From: Dipetalonema caudispina
Lineage: Eukaryota; Nematoda; Chromadorea; Rhabditida; Onchocercidae
Assembly: GCA_013365325.1 (NCBI GenBank)
Contig: JABVXV010000026.1
Span: forward strand, 124,001-188,000
DNA: 64,000 nucleotides
Reading direction: 5' to 3'
The notes under the pieces are model-generated. The model did not search any database and was not told the origin of the DNA. It saw only the letters and a list, made by a program, of their open reading frames with translations. This document shows positions 13,091 through 26,034 of the stretch, piece by piece. The position numbers and the translations under genes are program-made. Numbering within the stretch: position 1 is the first letter of the stretch; each line of letters begins with the position of its first letter.

Positions 13091-14600
13091 TTAAGTGGAA
13101 GCAGCAACGCCAATAATACCACATGCAACACGTGCACCAGCATTACCGGTTTTCAAACTTTCTTCCATCTTATCACCAACTCCTTTTCCGAAATCATCCT
13201 GATTGGCATGCACAACAACTGAACGTCCAATTATTGAAATTGGACCTGCTAACTAAAAAATGCAAAATTAAGAAAACTTAGAAAACTACAAAGCATATTT
13301 AGAGGTAAACATCTATTTGTTTACATACTTTTATGTGATTACTGATAATATTAACGTTAGCAGTGCCATCATTTCCTGCTTCGATATTCCCAAGATCACC
13401 GATATGTCTCATTTGATCATGAAATCAAATCAATTATTAACTTTCTGGTTAAATTATTTATTGCTAAAAATAATCCTCCATATTCCTTGTCAGAGATACA
13501 ATTTTTCAATTTTCTATCATTCAAACCATTTTATTAAAAACCATTTAAAACTAACCATTGTTTAAAAATTATGCGAACAAAACTTCGAAAGAACAAGAAA
13601 AGTGGAATGAAAAAAGACTAGATAAATTTTGACATCTAAAATTTTCAATCGAAATAACCATCATCAAAAATTATTTCATATCATTTTCTTTTCTTTTTTG
13701 AAACAGAATGAAACTAACGGTTGGACCGCCATGAGTTTTACCGAAGGGATTATAATGTCCACCAGCAGACGTACAACCATTTGTTATATCGCCATACTGA
13801 TGAATATGAAAACCATGCAAACCAGGTGTTAAACCTTTGATTTTACCATTAATTATTGTTGGTGAACCTTTGTTGTTCTGAAAAATTAAAACGTTATTGG
13901 AAATTATCTTCTAATCAATCATTTCGTTTAAAAGCAAAATAGAGTAGCAATATGATTGCTAAAAGTTCAATAAAATAAACTCATCTAAGATAACAAAATT
14001 TCATTTTACATTTCATTAAATACATTACAGAATATTTGATTCTGAATCTTTTACCTGTAAAATAAGATGAGTTGAGAATATTGATAAAATAATGGATGAA
14101 GGATAATGAGGAAATTATCGTCTATATATCTATGCTAAGTGTTCATACAACAATAATAAATAAGAAAAACATATAAAACTTTGTCAAAATATCATTGAAA
14201 AAGGGAAGAAGGAAAAACATATAGAAATTGTATGAGTTATTTTAAAGTAAACCTGTTGAAAGTGAATAATTCCGTTAACTGTATCACCACGTAATACTGC
14301 TATTGCTTCCATTTTCATTACAGTGCCATGCATATTTGACTGAAAATTTAACGGTTTAATAATGAAATTATACTATGCAAATTATCAGTAATAATATGAG
14401 CTTATTAAACGAATAATCAATTAGCTATGCTTTAGCAGAAAATTCAACTTATTCTTCTTCCTTATCCTTTTTTTATTTTGTTTTATTTGGTTACGTAAAA
14501 GTTCACGTACGTTGAAATTGCTATGCCGTCTAACGTACATCGAGTTAGCATAACTGACGGAAATTATATATAGTAAAAGAGCGATAAATGAATCCGTCAT
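13091..14600 (-). CDS. sod-4: Extracellular Cu,Zn superoxide dismutase
   Basis: Five exons on the minus strand, all phase 0: 14511-14600, 14253-14339, 13719-13877, 13329-13418 and 13091-13252 (stop at 13091-13093), giving 195 residues. The first exon codes a signal peptide (hydrophobic [14 protein letters not shown]), so the enzyme should be secreted or anchored outside. Metal ligands are complete: His83, His85, His100, His108, His117, Asp120 and His157. The disulfide cysteine corresponds to Cys94. The last three exons have exactly the lengths of the matching sod-1 exons (159, 90, 162 nt), showing common descent. Oddity: exon 4 (13329-13418) is preceded on the coding strand by ttgatttcat, not ...cag, so the acceptor dinucleotide is AT. 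No nearby AG keeps the frame. The symbol follows C. elegans naming of the extracellular enzyme. Confidence 0.9.
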
Positions 14601-14609
14601 CTAAAATTT
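14601..14609 (-). promoter_or_regulatory. Acceptor directly before the extracellular SOD start codon
   Basis: On the coding strand aaattttag abuts the ATG at 14600. This could be a spliced-leader site, or a cis acceptor after an untranslated exon. Confidence 0.45.
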
Positions 14610-14950
14610 ATGAATTACAGTGAATAAACATTCAATACAATTATTTTCAATCAAAAATTACGAATCGTTTTAATTATAACGATTCTTATCTATAATTTAT
14701 ACCATTTCATATAACTATATGAGCAACTATTATGACAATAATGAGGGATTCATATGCGTGGAACGTAAGTATGAATTTAAAAAGACAAACGTATGATACA
14801 TTTAATAAACTTACCCACGTAGAGAATGAAATAACAATTAGTGTTCAGTAATTAATGAATAAACCGGTTCACCTGGAATGGACTAGTACCTGATGTACAA
14901 TTAATTACTATAAGAGAAGTTGTGCAAAGTTGATATGTACGAACATAATC

Positions 14951-15010
14951 TACACACATACACACACACATACATACACATACACACATACACATACATA
15001 CATACATGTG
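14951..15010. repeat. (CA)/(CATA) microsatellite
   Basis: About 60 bp of mixed cacaca, cataca and catacata units. Confidence 0.95.
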
Positions 15011-16484
15011 TATTATTATCTTTCAACAACTTCAAAAGTAAAATATAATTGTTATTGTTGCCAACGATACAAATAAAGTCGAAATATGCATATCTCTACG
15101 TTTTACGTAATATAATAAAATTTGAATTGGTTATTGGAAATCATTGCTGCATATTTATTTTTGAAAAATTTTATTCATAATTTCCAGTAAAAAAAAAGAA
15201 AATTCTTTTTTTTTGTTTCAAAAGATTGGAAGTTTTTTAAATTATTATGGGTAGCGAGAAAAGAAAAAGGTAGGAAGAATTTTATATCCTTAATAGCCAC
15301 GTCTGTTCCTGACACCGTTTGTTGTTTGAGCTAATCAAATAGCACTTACGACTTACCTTATTTTAGATAATGGATCAGCATCTTCAAATGGATTTACATC
15401 ATTTGATGTGCAACTAAAAATTATTTAATTGCACTGCTGAATGAAATGATTATAGTAAGAGCATTTAAGAATTTGAAAAAAAATTGTTACAAACAATTTC
15501 CAAGGAGTGGGGAAAAATTAGAAAATTTTTGTTAAAATTTGAGAAATTTACATAAACTATTAGTATTATTGAAATGAAATTTTGCGTTAATATAGCAAAA
15601 ATTTCAAAGATAAACGGGAAAAAACGAGAAAGTATTGCAAAAACACTTTGAATGGTGTATTATTTCTTCTCAATCATTCCATTTTAGGAGTATGAAAAAA
15701 AGTGAAAAATTGAAAGCAAAATTTCAATTTATGTTTTGAATGTTTGAATGTATTCCTTGTTGTCTTATAAAAAGAAAAATAACAAATGAGATCTGCTGGC
15801 ATAATTTTCTTCTTTTTTTAATTTAATGATTAATTCTTTCTTTTTTTATTTAACTATTAGTTTTTTTTTTCTTTTTTTATTTGGGGATTAATTTTTTCTC
15901 CTCAATTTATTCATCTACAACAAGTTTTTAACTTAATATTTGTTTTTTTTTTTGCATCTTTTTTTAAATGAATTTCTTCAATGAAGAGAATGTTTCTTTT
16001 TTTAACTGGAAGAAAAGCTGGCAAACTTAAAAATTAGTTTGAGGAGTGGAACAAGTATGAATTTCATAATTTTACATTTAAATCAAAAGATTAGTCATAA
16101 ATTTTGAAATCGAGTTAGAGATTGTTTACCTCGTACTCCTTACCCTTCTTTCCGCTCCATTTTAAGTTAAAGTAATATATCTAAGAATACAGGAGTGAAA
16201 TACTGCAAATAATTATCATATACGATTTGAATTCTTTTCCTAATATACGAGAATGTCGGAATTTCATCCGATATCAGATCATTAATCATATTAACAAAAC
16301 AAAAAAAATAACGGTAGCACCATAATTTAATTTAAAAAAATTGCCAAATTACTTATTTTGTATTTTAATAAGGTGCATATCTTTCTGGTATGTATACTGT
16401 AACTTTATTTTATTCCTCTTTCTCTTTTCTTTTTTTTTTTCAAAAATTTCAGACATATCGATAAATTAAACGTAACTTAAAATA

Positions 16485-16536
16485 ATGGGAAAGAAGAAGA
16501 AGAGTGAAGCAGGTCAAAATCAAGTTTTTGCATTTC
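16485..16536 (+). CDS. Possible first exon coding a lysine-rich start
   Basis: An acceptor after a T-rich tract (tttcag ending at 16452) is followed 33 nt later by ATG, 17 codons (MGKKKKSEAGQNQVFAF), and a good donor cgtaagc at 16537. This is the layout of a trans-spliced first exon. I could not find a downstream exon in the right phase, so it may be chance. It could also belong to a gene whose later exons I failed to see. Confidence 0.25.
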
Positions 16537-17737
16537 GTAAGCTTATTATTAGCATTTGTTGTACATATACATTCTTTAAGTAAACTAGATGAACCAACTA
16601 ACTAAGTAACTAACTGAAGTAAGTAATTAACAAAACTAGCTGGTCGCAAACAGATGGCAATTCACTGCTAAAAAAATTCCAACGGATAAAAATATATCAT
16701 TACTGAAGTAAAAATTTTATTAGCATAGCGAGTATTATCGTTACAACAAAAATGAAGAATGTTGGGTAAAAGTTAAGAAGGAGAAGAGAGGTCAAGGAAA
16801 AAAAAGGAAGCGGTGAAATGGAGTAAAAATGAAAACTGGAGTTTTTTTTAATTCCTTTTTGTAATAAATTTCATCCAGTTCTGAAAAATAAAAATGTAAG
16901 GAAGAAAAAGAAGCGAATGAGAAAAAAGGATACGGAAAAAAAAAGTTTCGCCTTCGAAGTTTTAGACAAAGACGAAAAGAAGTGAAAAAAAATGGTTGTC
17001 GTTTTTGAAACAGTTCTTAAAGGAAGAAAAGATGAATCTTTAATTTTAAAAAATAGAATTAGTTAATGAAACCACTTAAAATTATGTTACCGATTAACGA
17101 AGTTTTTTTAAAATAAAAAAAAGAATGTGAAGAGTAAAAATTTTTGTAAGAAAGTAAATTCTACTGATGTTTTTCTTTCTTTTTGCAAATATTATGATTT
17201 TTCCAAGATTTTACAATCTTCTAATTTATCTTTCAAATTTCCTACTAATTTTTATACTCATTATTGGATTGCCTTACAACATGTCATTTCATTTGTTCTA
17301 ACAATTGAAATCAATTTTGGTACGACATCATGACTGCATTTATTCGTATACTTTGCGGGAAGTCTGAAGTTTGTTTGTTAATCAGCCAACTATGTGTCGG
17401 AGTGTCACATCAAAGTTTCCTGAAAAATCAAATACTTTCCAAGTATTTGTCCAGGAGTAAAAGCTAGTAGAAGAAAGGGGTGGAAGGCAAGCAGAAGAAG
17501 GATTATTAGAAAGAAAAGAAAGTTGTTGCCATTAAAGATCACCGGCATACCACCTCCTGAAACCGGACAGGTAGACAGATATTGGATAATAAGTTGAACA
17601 TACAAGCGCAACCTGGCACAATATATAAAGGTGAAGGGAATTAAAAAAACTTCCTGGTAGAGTTGAAAACGGTACTCTTCAATCATCGAGTAGCATAGAC
17701 TTCACAATTCAACTGATTCGTTGAAACATTTTTGGTG
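16537..17737. other. Non-coding region upstream of the cysteine-rich gene
   Basis: A purine-rich tract occupies about 16770-17010. A less AT-rich block lies at 17450-17580. No gene is resolved. A TATA-like box lies at 17621-17628. Confidence 0.45.
17621..17628 (+). promoter_or_regulatory. TATA-like box
   Basis: The sequence atatataa lies 110 bp before the start codon of the secreted cysteine-rich protein. In such AT-rich DNA the match is only suggestive. Confidence 0.3.
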
Positions 17738-20700
17738 ATGAAGGGCGAAAAAATGTCAAAGCTCCTAAGTAGTGCTTTGCTAATTGCTTCATTATTTTTT
17801 CCCGAAATTATTCATTCAGCCGAGGTATGTTTCAATTCCTTTTTGTTTTGAAAATTTTGATTAATATAATTGAATTTTACTTGCTAGCTTATGAAAAAAA
17901 GAAAGAGAGAAAAATCAAATAGATTGTGGAGAAGTTATTTTTAGATCAAAAATTTAATTATTCCTTATTGTAATTTTTTTGCGAATGAATATTATAATAA
18001 TTTGTGTCTTCTAAATCTTTTGCTTCGAAATTTTGATATTCAATCTGATTTTTCATATGAATAAGCTCAACAGATGTTGACTAAGTAAATAACGAATTAA
18101 CAAGTAAATTTAAATGTATTCTTAGATTATAATAAAGATCAATTTGGTATTAAGCCTGCTTTTTTGTTAAAATACGGAAAATTTCAAGCAAAGATTTTCT
18201 TTGAAAGGATATACATTCGCTATGGAAAGTTTTTTCAACTTGCTAATACTTTCAACAGTCTTAATCACCTTGTTTAGCAAAAGGATTATATCAAGATAAA
18301 TAGTAGTTAAATATATCGGATCAAGTTAAATCATTTAAACGGGGACGACAGTCCGATTATGTGCTGCTCGGAAAGTATGATAGATATCCCAGAAATACAT
18401 AAACGGAAATCTTAATAAAGTATTATAAACTAGCTATTAATTAATTTCCATTTCAACAGCAAAGATCTTTCCGAGGAAGATACAAGAGTTAATTGACCAT
18501 TCATTCATTCCACATAAATTCATTTTTTTTTATGGTAAAATAAAGTACCACTAAAGGATTTCGAATATCAAATATTTTAAGTTTGTGATAAATAATTCCT
18601 ACATGCTACTTCACTCTAGAAATTAATTTGAAGGAAATTCAAAATTTGAGTATGTCTTGAAATTTAATGAGGCCATAAATGAAATGCATGTCATTTATCC
18701 ATTACTATATATTGTCTTCTTATTTCACATGTTAGTATAAATTTAAAATGATGATAAAAAAAACTGAAAATATGAATGAAATTTTTTCCATCAGAAAATT
18801 ACGATGTTTCCAATATTTTATTATTATAATAGATGATGCATAAATATGCTTAAAATTGACATCTTCATACGTCATAGTAGTATAATCCAATAATCTATTT
18901 TGTATTTCGTTTACGCTAACCGATAGCACAACAAAAACATGTTGTTGTTTGTACTAAAATTCTTCAATAACTAACTCACAACTAGTTTTATGATCACTGG
19001 TAATTAATGATATTTTTGTAAGTGGCATATAAAATACAAAGGACTTCAATGCATATATCATTTTTGTAATTCATATACACTTTCAAGTAATCAATCAATA
19101 TTGCTATCTTTTATCAATATTCGTTGCATTTATGATTCATTAATTAAGAAAATTATGCGTACCTTTTAAGTTGCAGTAAGCATAAACCGTTGATATTTGC
19201 TATTTAAATTTCTTTTATTTTTGTCATATTTGAAGGCTAATTTTTCTCTCCATTTGCAAAAATTATTCATTTACAATTATTTTCCATAATTGATACGTTA
19301 AATTGGAATAAATTAATGAATTCACCTCGAATAACATTTATGATACTAATTTGTTACTAAATATTTCAGAGCTTTTCCAAAAAGAGGAATAAAGAAAAAG
19401 AGAGCAAATTTATCGAAATCCTGGAAACACAATTATTACCATATATAATTCAATTATCTTCTCATTAGTACTCATTATCAATCTTCCATTTTGATAACCT
19501 ACAAAAATTTTAACTTTCCTTTCTCACATTCTCTTTATCTTCGTTTAATTATTCTACTCTATTCATTCCAATTCACAAACAATCAGTATTTCAAATTTTG
19601 TTTACTTTATGACTTCTTACTGTTTGAATGTCTTCAACCGATTTACCAAACTACCCAATCTTCTTCCCTTTTGACTTATAACACTAGATGGATAAAATTC
19701 GAATTGTTTTTTTCCTCTCAAGTATTATTGTCGGATATCAATTGCCATTCTTAGATGATTTAATTTATTTCCTTTTATTTTCAGATCAAGTAGGAATAGC
19801 AGTATAAATTGATATAGTATTTCAAAATTTTGACTTATTTTGAAATACAAATCTTTTAAAAGTTAACCTTTCCAACTCTGCTACCAATTTTTACAAAAAA
19901 CCAAATATTTCTCCACGGAAAGCATAACAAAGAAGCAACTCGTTTAAAACCATAAAATCATTGGAAAAAATTACATCGAAATGATTGGTTGGTAAACAAG
20001 AAGTAAATAAATAAACTGGAAATTTCCTTGTAATTAGACAAACAACGAATTGTTAAGATAGTAGCATATATCAAAGACAACGAAGATCATAGAAAATATA
20101 ATCCCATTTGAGTAAATGAAATTTGAACAACAACAAATAAATAAAATAGAGTGTAACGAAAAAAAAAAAAGAAAAAGTGAAAGGAGAACAAAAATTTAAA
20201 TAGGTATCGTAGCTATGCAGTTATTATTTGAAATAAATTAAACAAAATATTTGATAGATATCTTTCTAATAACTAATAAAAATTTGCCATTCATTGAATA
20301 AAATTGTTAGATATTGAATAGAAATACAAGCAAATTGATACAAAGGTAAAAAGAAGTATATTCAATAGTTTATGATTTTTCTAAACCATTCCGATCATCC
20401 ATACGATGCGATTTATCAGAATGTAAAAGAATTGTGCAAGTTGCTTAAACTGAAGCTGTAAGAGAAGAAGTTCGAAATATTCTAATTTCAAAGGAATAAT
20501 TCAAAACTCGTATTTTAGTCTTTTTCATAATTTTAAAGTATTTTAATATATATATACTTATATGAAATGCAGAATGCCCAGTCGAAATAAACTTTAAAAA
20601 GGGAAAGAGTTAGAAATTTTTATTACTTAAAAAAAAATTTTATAAGTTGAGATTACAACTTTTTCTTTATTAAAATTTGAAGAAAAAATTTCCAGAAAGT

Positions 20701-22728
20701 TACATGCAATATCTAATCCATTTCTAGACAGAGCTGCGTAGCCGAGCAAGACGTTGCATCTGTATTTCGATTAGTTGTGGCTGTTATCAACCATCAGGTC
20801 CGGTCTATCATCAATCATTACCATCATCATATCGGCAACCAATTTATCGACAACAACCCGATACAGCGCCATGCGTTAACAATTGTATCCAAAGTTGTAT
20901 GCAAAATCAACGAAATACTTGCCAACAATCGTGTCAGAATTCATGGTTTGTTATAAATTTCAAAAAGTTCAAATTCAAATTTCTAATCACTAAAATAAAT
21001 ATATGAAGAAATCTTTGGATAAAAGAGAAAATTTCTCTCGCATTATCTACATAAAAAGAATACCGTTTTTCTTTTTTGTTTCTTTTGATAAAAATGCAAA
21101 ACAAAAATTTTCACAGAAATAATTCTTACGTAAGCCTTACTTTTCATGTATGCTACAATGTTTCTCTTCTAATCTTGGCTTATCACTTATTTCCCTCTAT
21201 TACCCAATGGATTGCAGTGGTGTACAACCGATATATCAGCAGCCAAAAGGATATGCACCAACACCTTATCAGTACGAACCATTGAGCCGTGAGGTAGCCA
21301 ATGGACAGCAAGGCGCTAGTGGAACATGTATAAATGTTTGCATGCCTGGCTGTGAATCGCAATGCATTCAACGATCTACCCCAGTACCTGTGGTGCCACA
21401 GCACAATACTCCCGTACCTGTGGTACAAAACCAGGTAGGTTCATAATTGTCTCTTTCAATTTTCTCTTTCTCCTAATTGAAACTTCGCATAAATTTTAAT
21501 TAAGTTTCAAAAATCCAATTAAAATATTTTTTCACTCTTTTTTTTTCAGACTCCTTCTTATTATCCATCACAACAATATGAACCCACGATGCAGCAATAT
21601 CCCAGTAATGATAATACACTTTGCATTCATCTCTGCATGCCATCCTGTGAAAGTCAATGCATTGAACGAACAACTCCCGCAATCCTGTCATATTCAGGAC
21701 AAACGGAACAACAAAGCAGTATCTATTACCCAAAACCGACTCCGTATCCACCATCATCCTATCAAAATTTCGTCCAAACTAATCAAACATCGATTGTTAT
21801 TCGACCTCATCATATTAGTGGCACAGCAACCATTTGCATACCCATTTGTATGCCAACATGTCAAACACAATGTACCGAAAATCAGGGACAAAGCAGTACA
21901 GGAAGAGAATATACAAATGATGGTACTACTGAAGAACCAACAGTACCTGCCCAAACTGATTTAATACCTCATGAAATTTCGATTAGCTTACCGCAATCGA
22001 TTCAACAGTCACCAGATTGCATGAATTTATGCCAAGAAACATGCATGCAACAATGTGTTGGACAAAGTATCACTCCCTTATCATTTATTTATTTTTTTCA
22101 AGTTTATAAAATTAAAATTTGCATTCCTTACACAAGAAAGCATTTAAATCAGAAAAGTTGACGTTTGAGATTTAAATTTGACAAGTGATATCATTCAAAC
22201 AAAACCACAATTTAACCGAAAGAATACAATGAGCAACATATTACAATACAAAGCTGAACTTTTTATCATTCAAATTGAACCAATGTATCCTTTAAACCAT
22301 TACTCTATGTTCCACTCATTATCACTAATTAGTAGAATAAAAAAGATTTCATGTCAAACATCACTTTTTTAGATCAACCGGCTGATCAATGTCGACCATC
22401 CTGTTCGTATACATGTCAAGAAAGTTGCGCTCAATCTCCATTTAATACCGGTATTACCAATCCCGTTCAACAACCACAAACAGAATCAGAAATATATGAG
22501 ACAATTGCACCGACTCCGGATTATTCGATGAATCCTCCTCTCTTTAAGACTTTCCTCCTTCGATCACCACCATACTATCGTCAAAATTCTTTCTATGAAC
22601 CTCAAGTTACTAATTGCCTACCCGGTCTAAAAAGAATTGGCCAATGTAACTGTCCATCCGGTTATGTTACATGTTTATCAACAAAATCTCGTGTTAGCCA
22701 ACAGCAATGCTGTAGGAAACGACGATAA
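17738..22728 (+). CDS. Secreted cysteine-rich repeat protein (Cx3Cx3Cx3C type)
   Basis: Five exons in phase: 17738-17824, 20728-20945, 21218-21434, 21550-22066 and 22373-22728 (TAA 22726), giving 464 residues. Exon 1 codes a signal peptide (LLSSALLIASLFF core, likely cleaved near HSA-E), then a 2.9-kb intron. The mature part carries about six Cys blocks: CVNNCIQSC, CINVCMPGCESQC, CIHLCMPSCESQC, CIPICMPTCQTQC, CMNLCQETCMQQC and CRPSCSYTCQESC. They are separated by Gln/Pro/Tyr-rich linkers. A distinct Cys-rich tail with a terminal CCRKRR closes the protein. The Cx3Cx3C spacing is that of the nematode C_tripleX repeat family, whose function is unknown. A structural cuticle, sheath or lumen role is only a guess. 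The start could also be the second Met (MSKLLSS). Confidence 0.85.
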
Positions 22729-22967
22729 TGAATGAATTTATTATAAAGCAAGATATTTTTGCATTTTGAAATTTCTCAGTTCATTTTCAGAAGTTTTTTT
22801 GAAACTTTTTTTGCTTTTAAAAAACCATAAAATGTATTATTCCCACTATTTTGCATGTAATGATAATACTCGTAAAGAAATTTTTGTATGCATTTTCGAT
22901 CGTTTGTACTGCCTTATCTGAATGGAACATTCTTCGTCAATCTTTTGTAAAATTTTGAATTTCATCA

Positions 22968-22973
22968 AATAAA
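22968..22973 (+). promoter_or_regulatory. Poly(A) signal of the cysteine-rich gene
   Basis: A canonical aataaa lies 240 nt downstream of the stop codon. Confidence 0.6.
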
Positions 22974-23671
22974 AATTTATACGTTAAAAATATGAAACTT
23001 TCTGTCATTCAAGCAGAAATATATGCATGATCATATTATCATAGATTACGTAAGTTATGATTACATATAATACGTAAACATTACTGATCAATACACATCT
23101 CTCATTAATAAAAAAAGGCTTCATTTGTGCTATAAATTTTGATATGGCACAAATCGTGCAAAATTTTAGCAAACAAATTTTGATAATAAAAGTGGGAGTT
23201 AGGCAATTTTATTGAAGACAGCCATTCCCGCCCATATTACTCTATCCATATGTTTTAATTTCATGATCATTTCACGGCTTTTTCAAATTTTTAAATATTT
23301 CATTTAGTCCTTCCCTTCCTTCTCCATCTAACTGTTAATATTTTGGCTTACTCATCATACAGAGTTAAAGATTGTCACCAATTATCACCCCATAAAACCA
23401 TCAACTTTTTGAAATTAAATGTGAAAGAAAGACGAACAAGAATTATGTTGCTTCAACCTCGCGCCTTGGACCACTCGACCATCAAAACAACAAAATCTCA
23501 ATAACTATTTTTTACCTACAAAAAAAATTCGTCAATTCATATCGATGAATATGCCATTCATAGGTAAAGAATGAAGGTTCGCCTTCTCTCAGAGAACTAT
23601 TGAAAATTATTATTTGAAAAATATTTTATTGATTCAAGTGAAATTCAAGAATGAAAGGTCATAATGTATGG

Positions 23672-23805
23672 GCACGGATGGCCGAGTGGTCTAAGGCGCC
23701 AGACTCAAGCAACATAATGCTTCACGCGAGTTCAAAGTGTGATAAGGTCTAGATGGGTGTTCTGGTATCGTTATCGATGCGTGGGTTCGAATCCCACTCC
23801 GTGCA
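23672..23805 (+). tRNA. tRNA-Leu(CAA) with intron
   Basis: The acceptor arm gcacgga (23672-23678) pairs fully with tccgtgc before discriminator A at 23805. The D arm, long variable arm typical of Leu, and T arm with ggttcgaatcc are present. The anticodon CAA is at 23706-23708. A 50-nt intron (23710-23759) starts one base after the anticodon, the normal place for nuclear tRNA introns. tRNA-Leu(CAA) commonly has an intron in nematodes and other animals. Confidence 0.95.
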
Positions 23806-26034
23806 CGACTGTTTTTGCTTTTTTTGAAATACTAAAATAAAATTTACTGCACATTAATTAATATCTTAAGACCCAAGATTTTTTAAAAAGAAAAACAAAT
23901 TATCAAAGTATTAAAATCTGAGGAAAATTTCTAACCATTTGAAAGTAGCAGATTTCAAATTGCTTGTTCAATTAATAGGCATAAAATAAACATTTAAGGA
24001 ATCGTGGCAGTATACACTACCAATATATTATCAGTTTTGTCACTTAATTTGAACTTTACTACACCATCATTCATAGCCATTGCAATATTATTTGTTATCC
24101 TACAACAGTGATGAAATAGATTCCGCAGTATTCGGGATTCTTTTTGTTCTATGGCAAACACTAAAATATTTAGCAGATATTTCGGCTACTTTTGAAGTTT
24201 CCCCGATTTAAGTCTCAATTTAAATCATTTCAAGTTTGTTAACCAACAGTGATTCACACATTCAGTCAAAATTCACCTATTGTTAATATACAGTCAATTA
24301 AAAATGAAATTAAACTCATTTCGAATTCTTTTTTCTCCCAATACTTTTTTTCGATCGAAAATTGTCGTTACGTTGGGATTAAAATAATGATCACAAAGAA
24401 GAATCTTCGAAATTAATAATGTACAACAAGCAATGCATGTTTTACGTTGCTTGTACCAATACTTTGCAAACAATATAGTGATAAAACAAAATTATTTATA
24501 AAACTCAAAAAACATTAAACTGTTGGAAAATTTGGATAAATTTATAAATAGCTTTACGATCCATAAATAAAACTGAGAACTTCTTTAAATTTATTAATAT
24601 CAGAGTATAAATTTACTTCCGTCAATATGATGATTCAAACTAATTCAAAAAGTAAATAACAATTAGTCATATGGCGTTACACTATCAATGAAATTTTTTC
24701 CGTATAATTCGGTAAGGCTTAGAGAACTGATAGTTTTGCTTGGCCTGGTTCAGTTTGATAGAAAATCTAATTTAGTACTGTTCCAAACATACAAACAGTG
24801 CTACTTGATGAGTCAGAAAGGTAAAAAAAAGATAAGTAACCAACTTATACTTCAGAAATGAAAGAGTAATGGATCGAAAATTAAATGATTATTTTTCATA
24901 AACTTCTGGTTTTTTTTCTCTTTTTACTAAATTTAAATTATTCGGCAAGATGAAGAGGTGGTAATTTAATCATCTTCATTAAATTTGCAATTTTATACTG
25001 TCTCCTCACTTCTTCCCTCCCTGGAAGAGATAATTAAAAGTTTGCTGATATATTCCCAAAATATCACTGAAAACAAAATTAATACCAAACATTAGCAAGC
25101 AATGAGATTTATTCAATGATCGATGAATGGAAAGATGGGAGAAGGAGAAAACGAAAGGGATGAAAAGAGAGAGAAATTATTTGAAAAATGAGAAAAAATA
25201 ATTTAAGGTTTTTTAAAATATATTTTTCAAATCTTTTAATTATTATTGCTTTAATATTGTTTCGATTTATAATGTTAACATTAGTAAATAATAAGTTTAA
25301 AATGAATAATACTGTTCATAGTATATAAATAGCAATGGTTAATTAATTATAACCAGACATATGTAGTATCAGGAAAAGAAAGATATGGTAATTTGAAGAA
25401 TTAACCGTTCAAATTATTAACGGCTTACTAACGGTTGGATTATGCATGATAAATGCTTTGACAGTTTCTTCAAGTTTATAAAAAAATAATAGTAATTGAA
25501 GGAGAAAGCAAAAATGATCGATTATCGTAGGATGAGCAATCTCTTCAAGCTGTAAATTAACCATAGTAATCTTTTCTAAAAAAAAGAAAAGAAAAAAAAG
25601 AAACTCAATCCGAAAAAGCATAAGAACACTCGATTTCACCCGAAATCTTAATACCGTAATTATATTTGAATAATCAAATATAATTACTATAACAGGTTTA
25701 AATTAGAAAATAGGATAAAGTGAATAAAAAATGTATTTATCGGTGTTATAAAAATAGAAAATGATTTATCATATGTAGACTACAATAATGGACAAAAAAA
25801 TTAGTTTAATAAAATACAATCTTTGCTTTCTAATTTTATGAATTTTACTATTTCTCTTCTAACTCATACGTTGCTTTTTAAATCTGTCATATACTTATTT
25901 ATTCATTATCATCATCTCTCTTATCATTTTAAGCTTCATTTTTCCATTACCTTTAGTACTACAACTGTCATTCTCATCCATATTTACCGTTATCACTACA
26001 ACTATTATTATCATCTACGCTTATCACTTTTCCG
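23806..26034. other. AT-rich intergenic region
   Basis: No gene is recognised. It contains a perfect 14-bp hairpin at 25656-25687 and purine-rich tracts near 25130-25210. Confidence 0.5.
25656..25687. repeat. Perfect 14-bp inverted repeat, 4-nt loop
   Basis: The arms gtaattatatttga (25656-25669) and tcaaatataattac (25674-25687) are exact reverse complements around ataa. Confidence 0.85.

Larger units (their letters stand above)
14601..16484. other. AT-rich non-coding region
   Basis: Contains a CA/TA-type microsatellite at 14951-15010 and long T-rich tracts at 15805-15980. No gene is recognised. Confidence 0.5.

Noticed and set aside
21578..21964. Overlapping ORFs on both strands in the cysteine-rich gene
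   Set aside because: They are frame shadows of exon 4 (21550-22066), which carries the Cys repeat pattern in phase with its neighbours.
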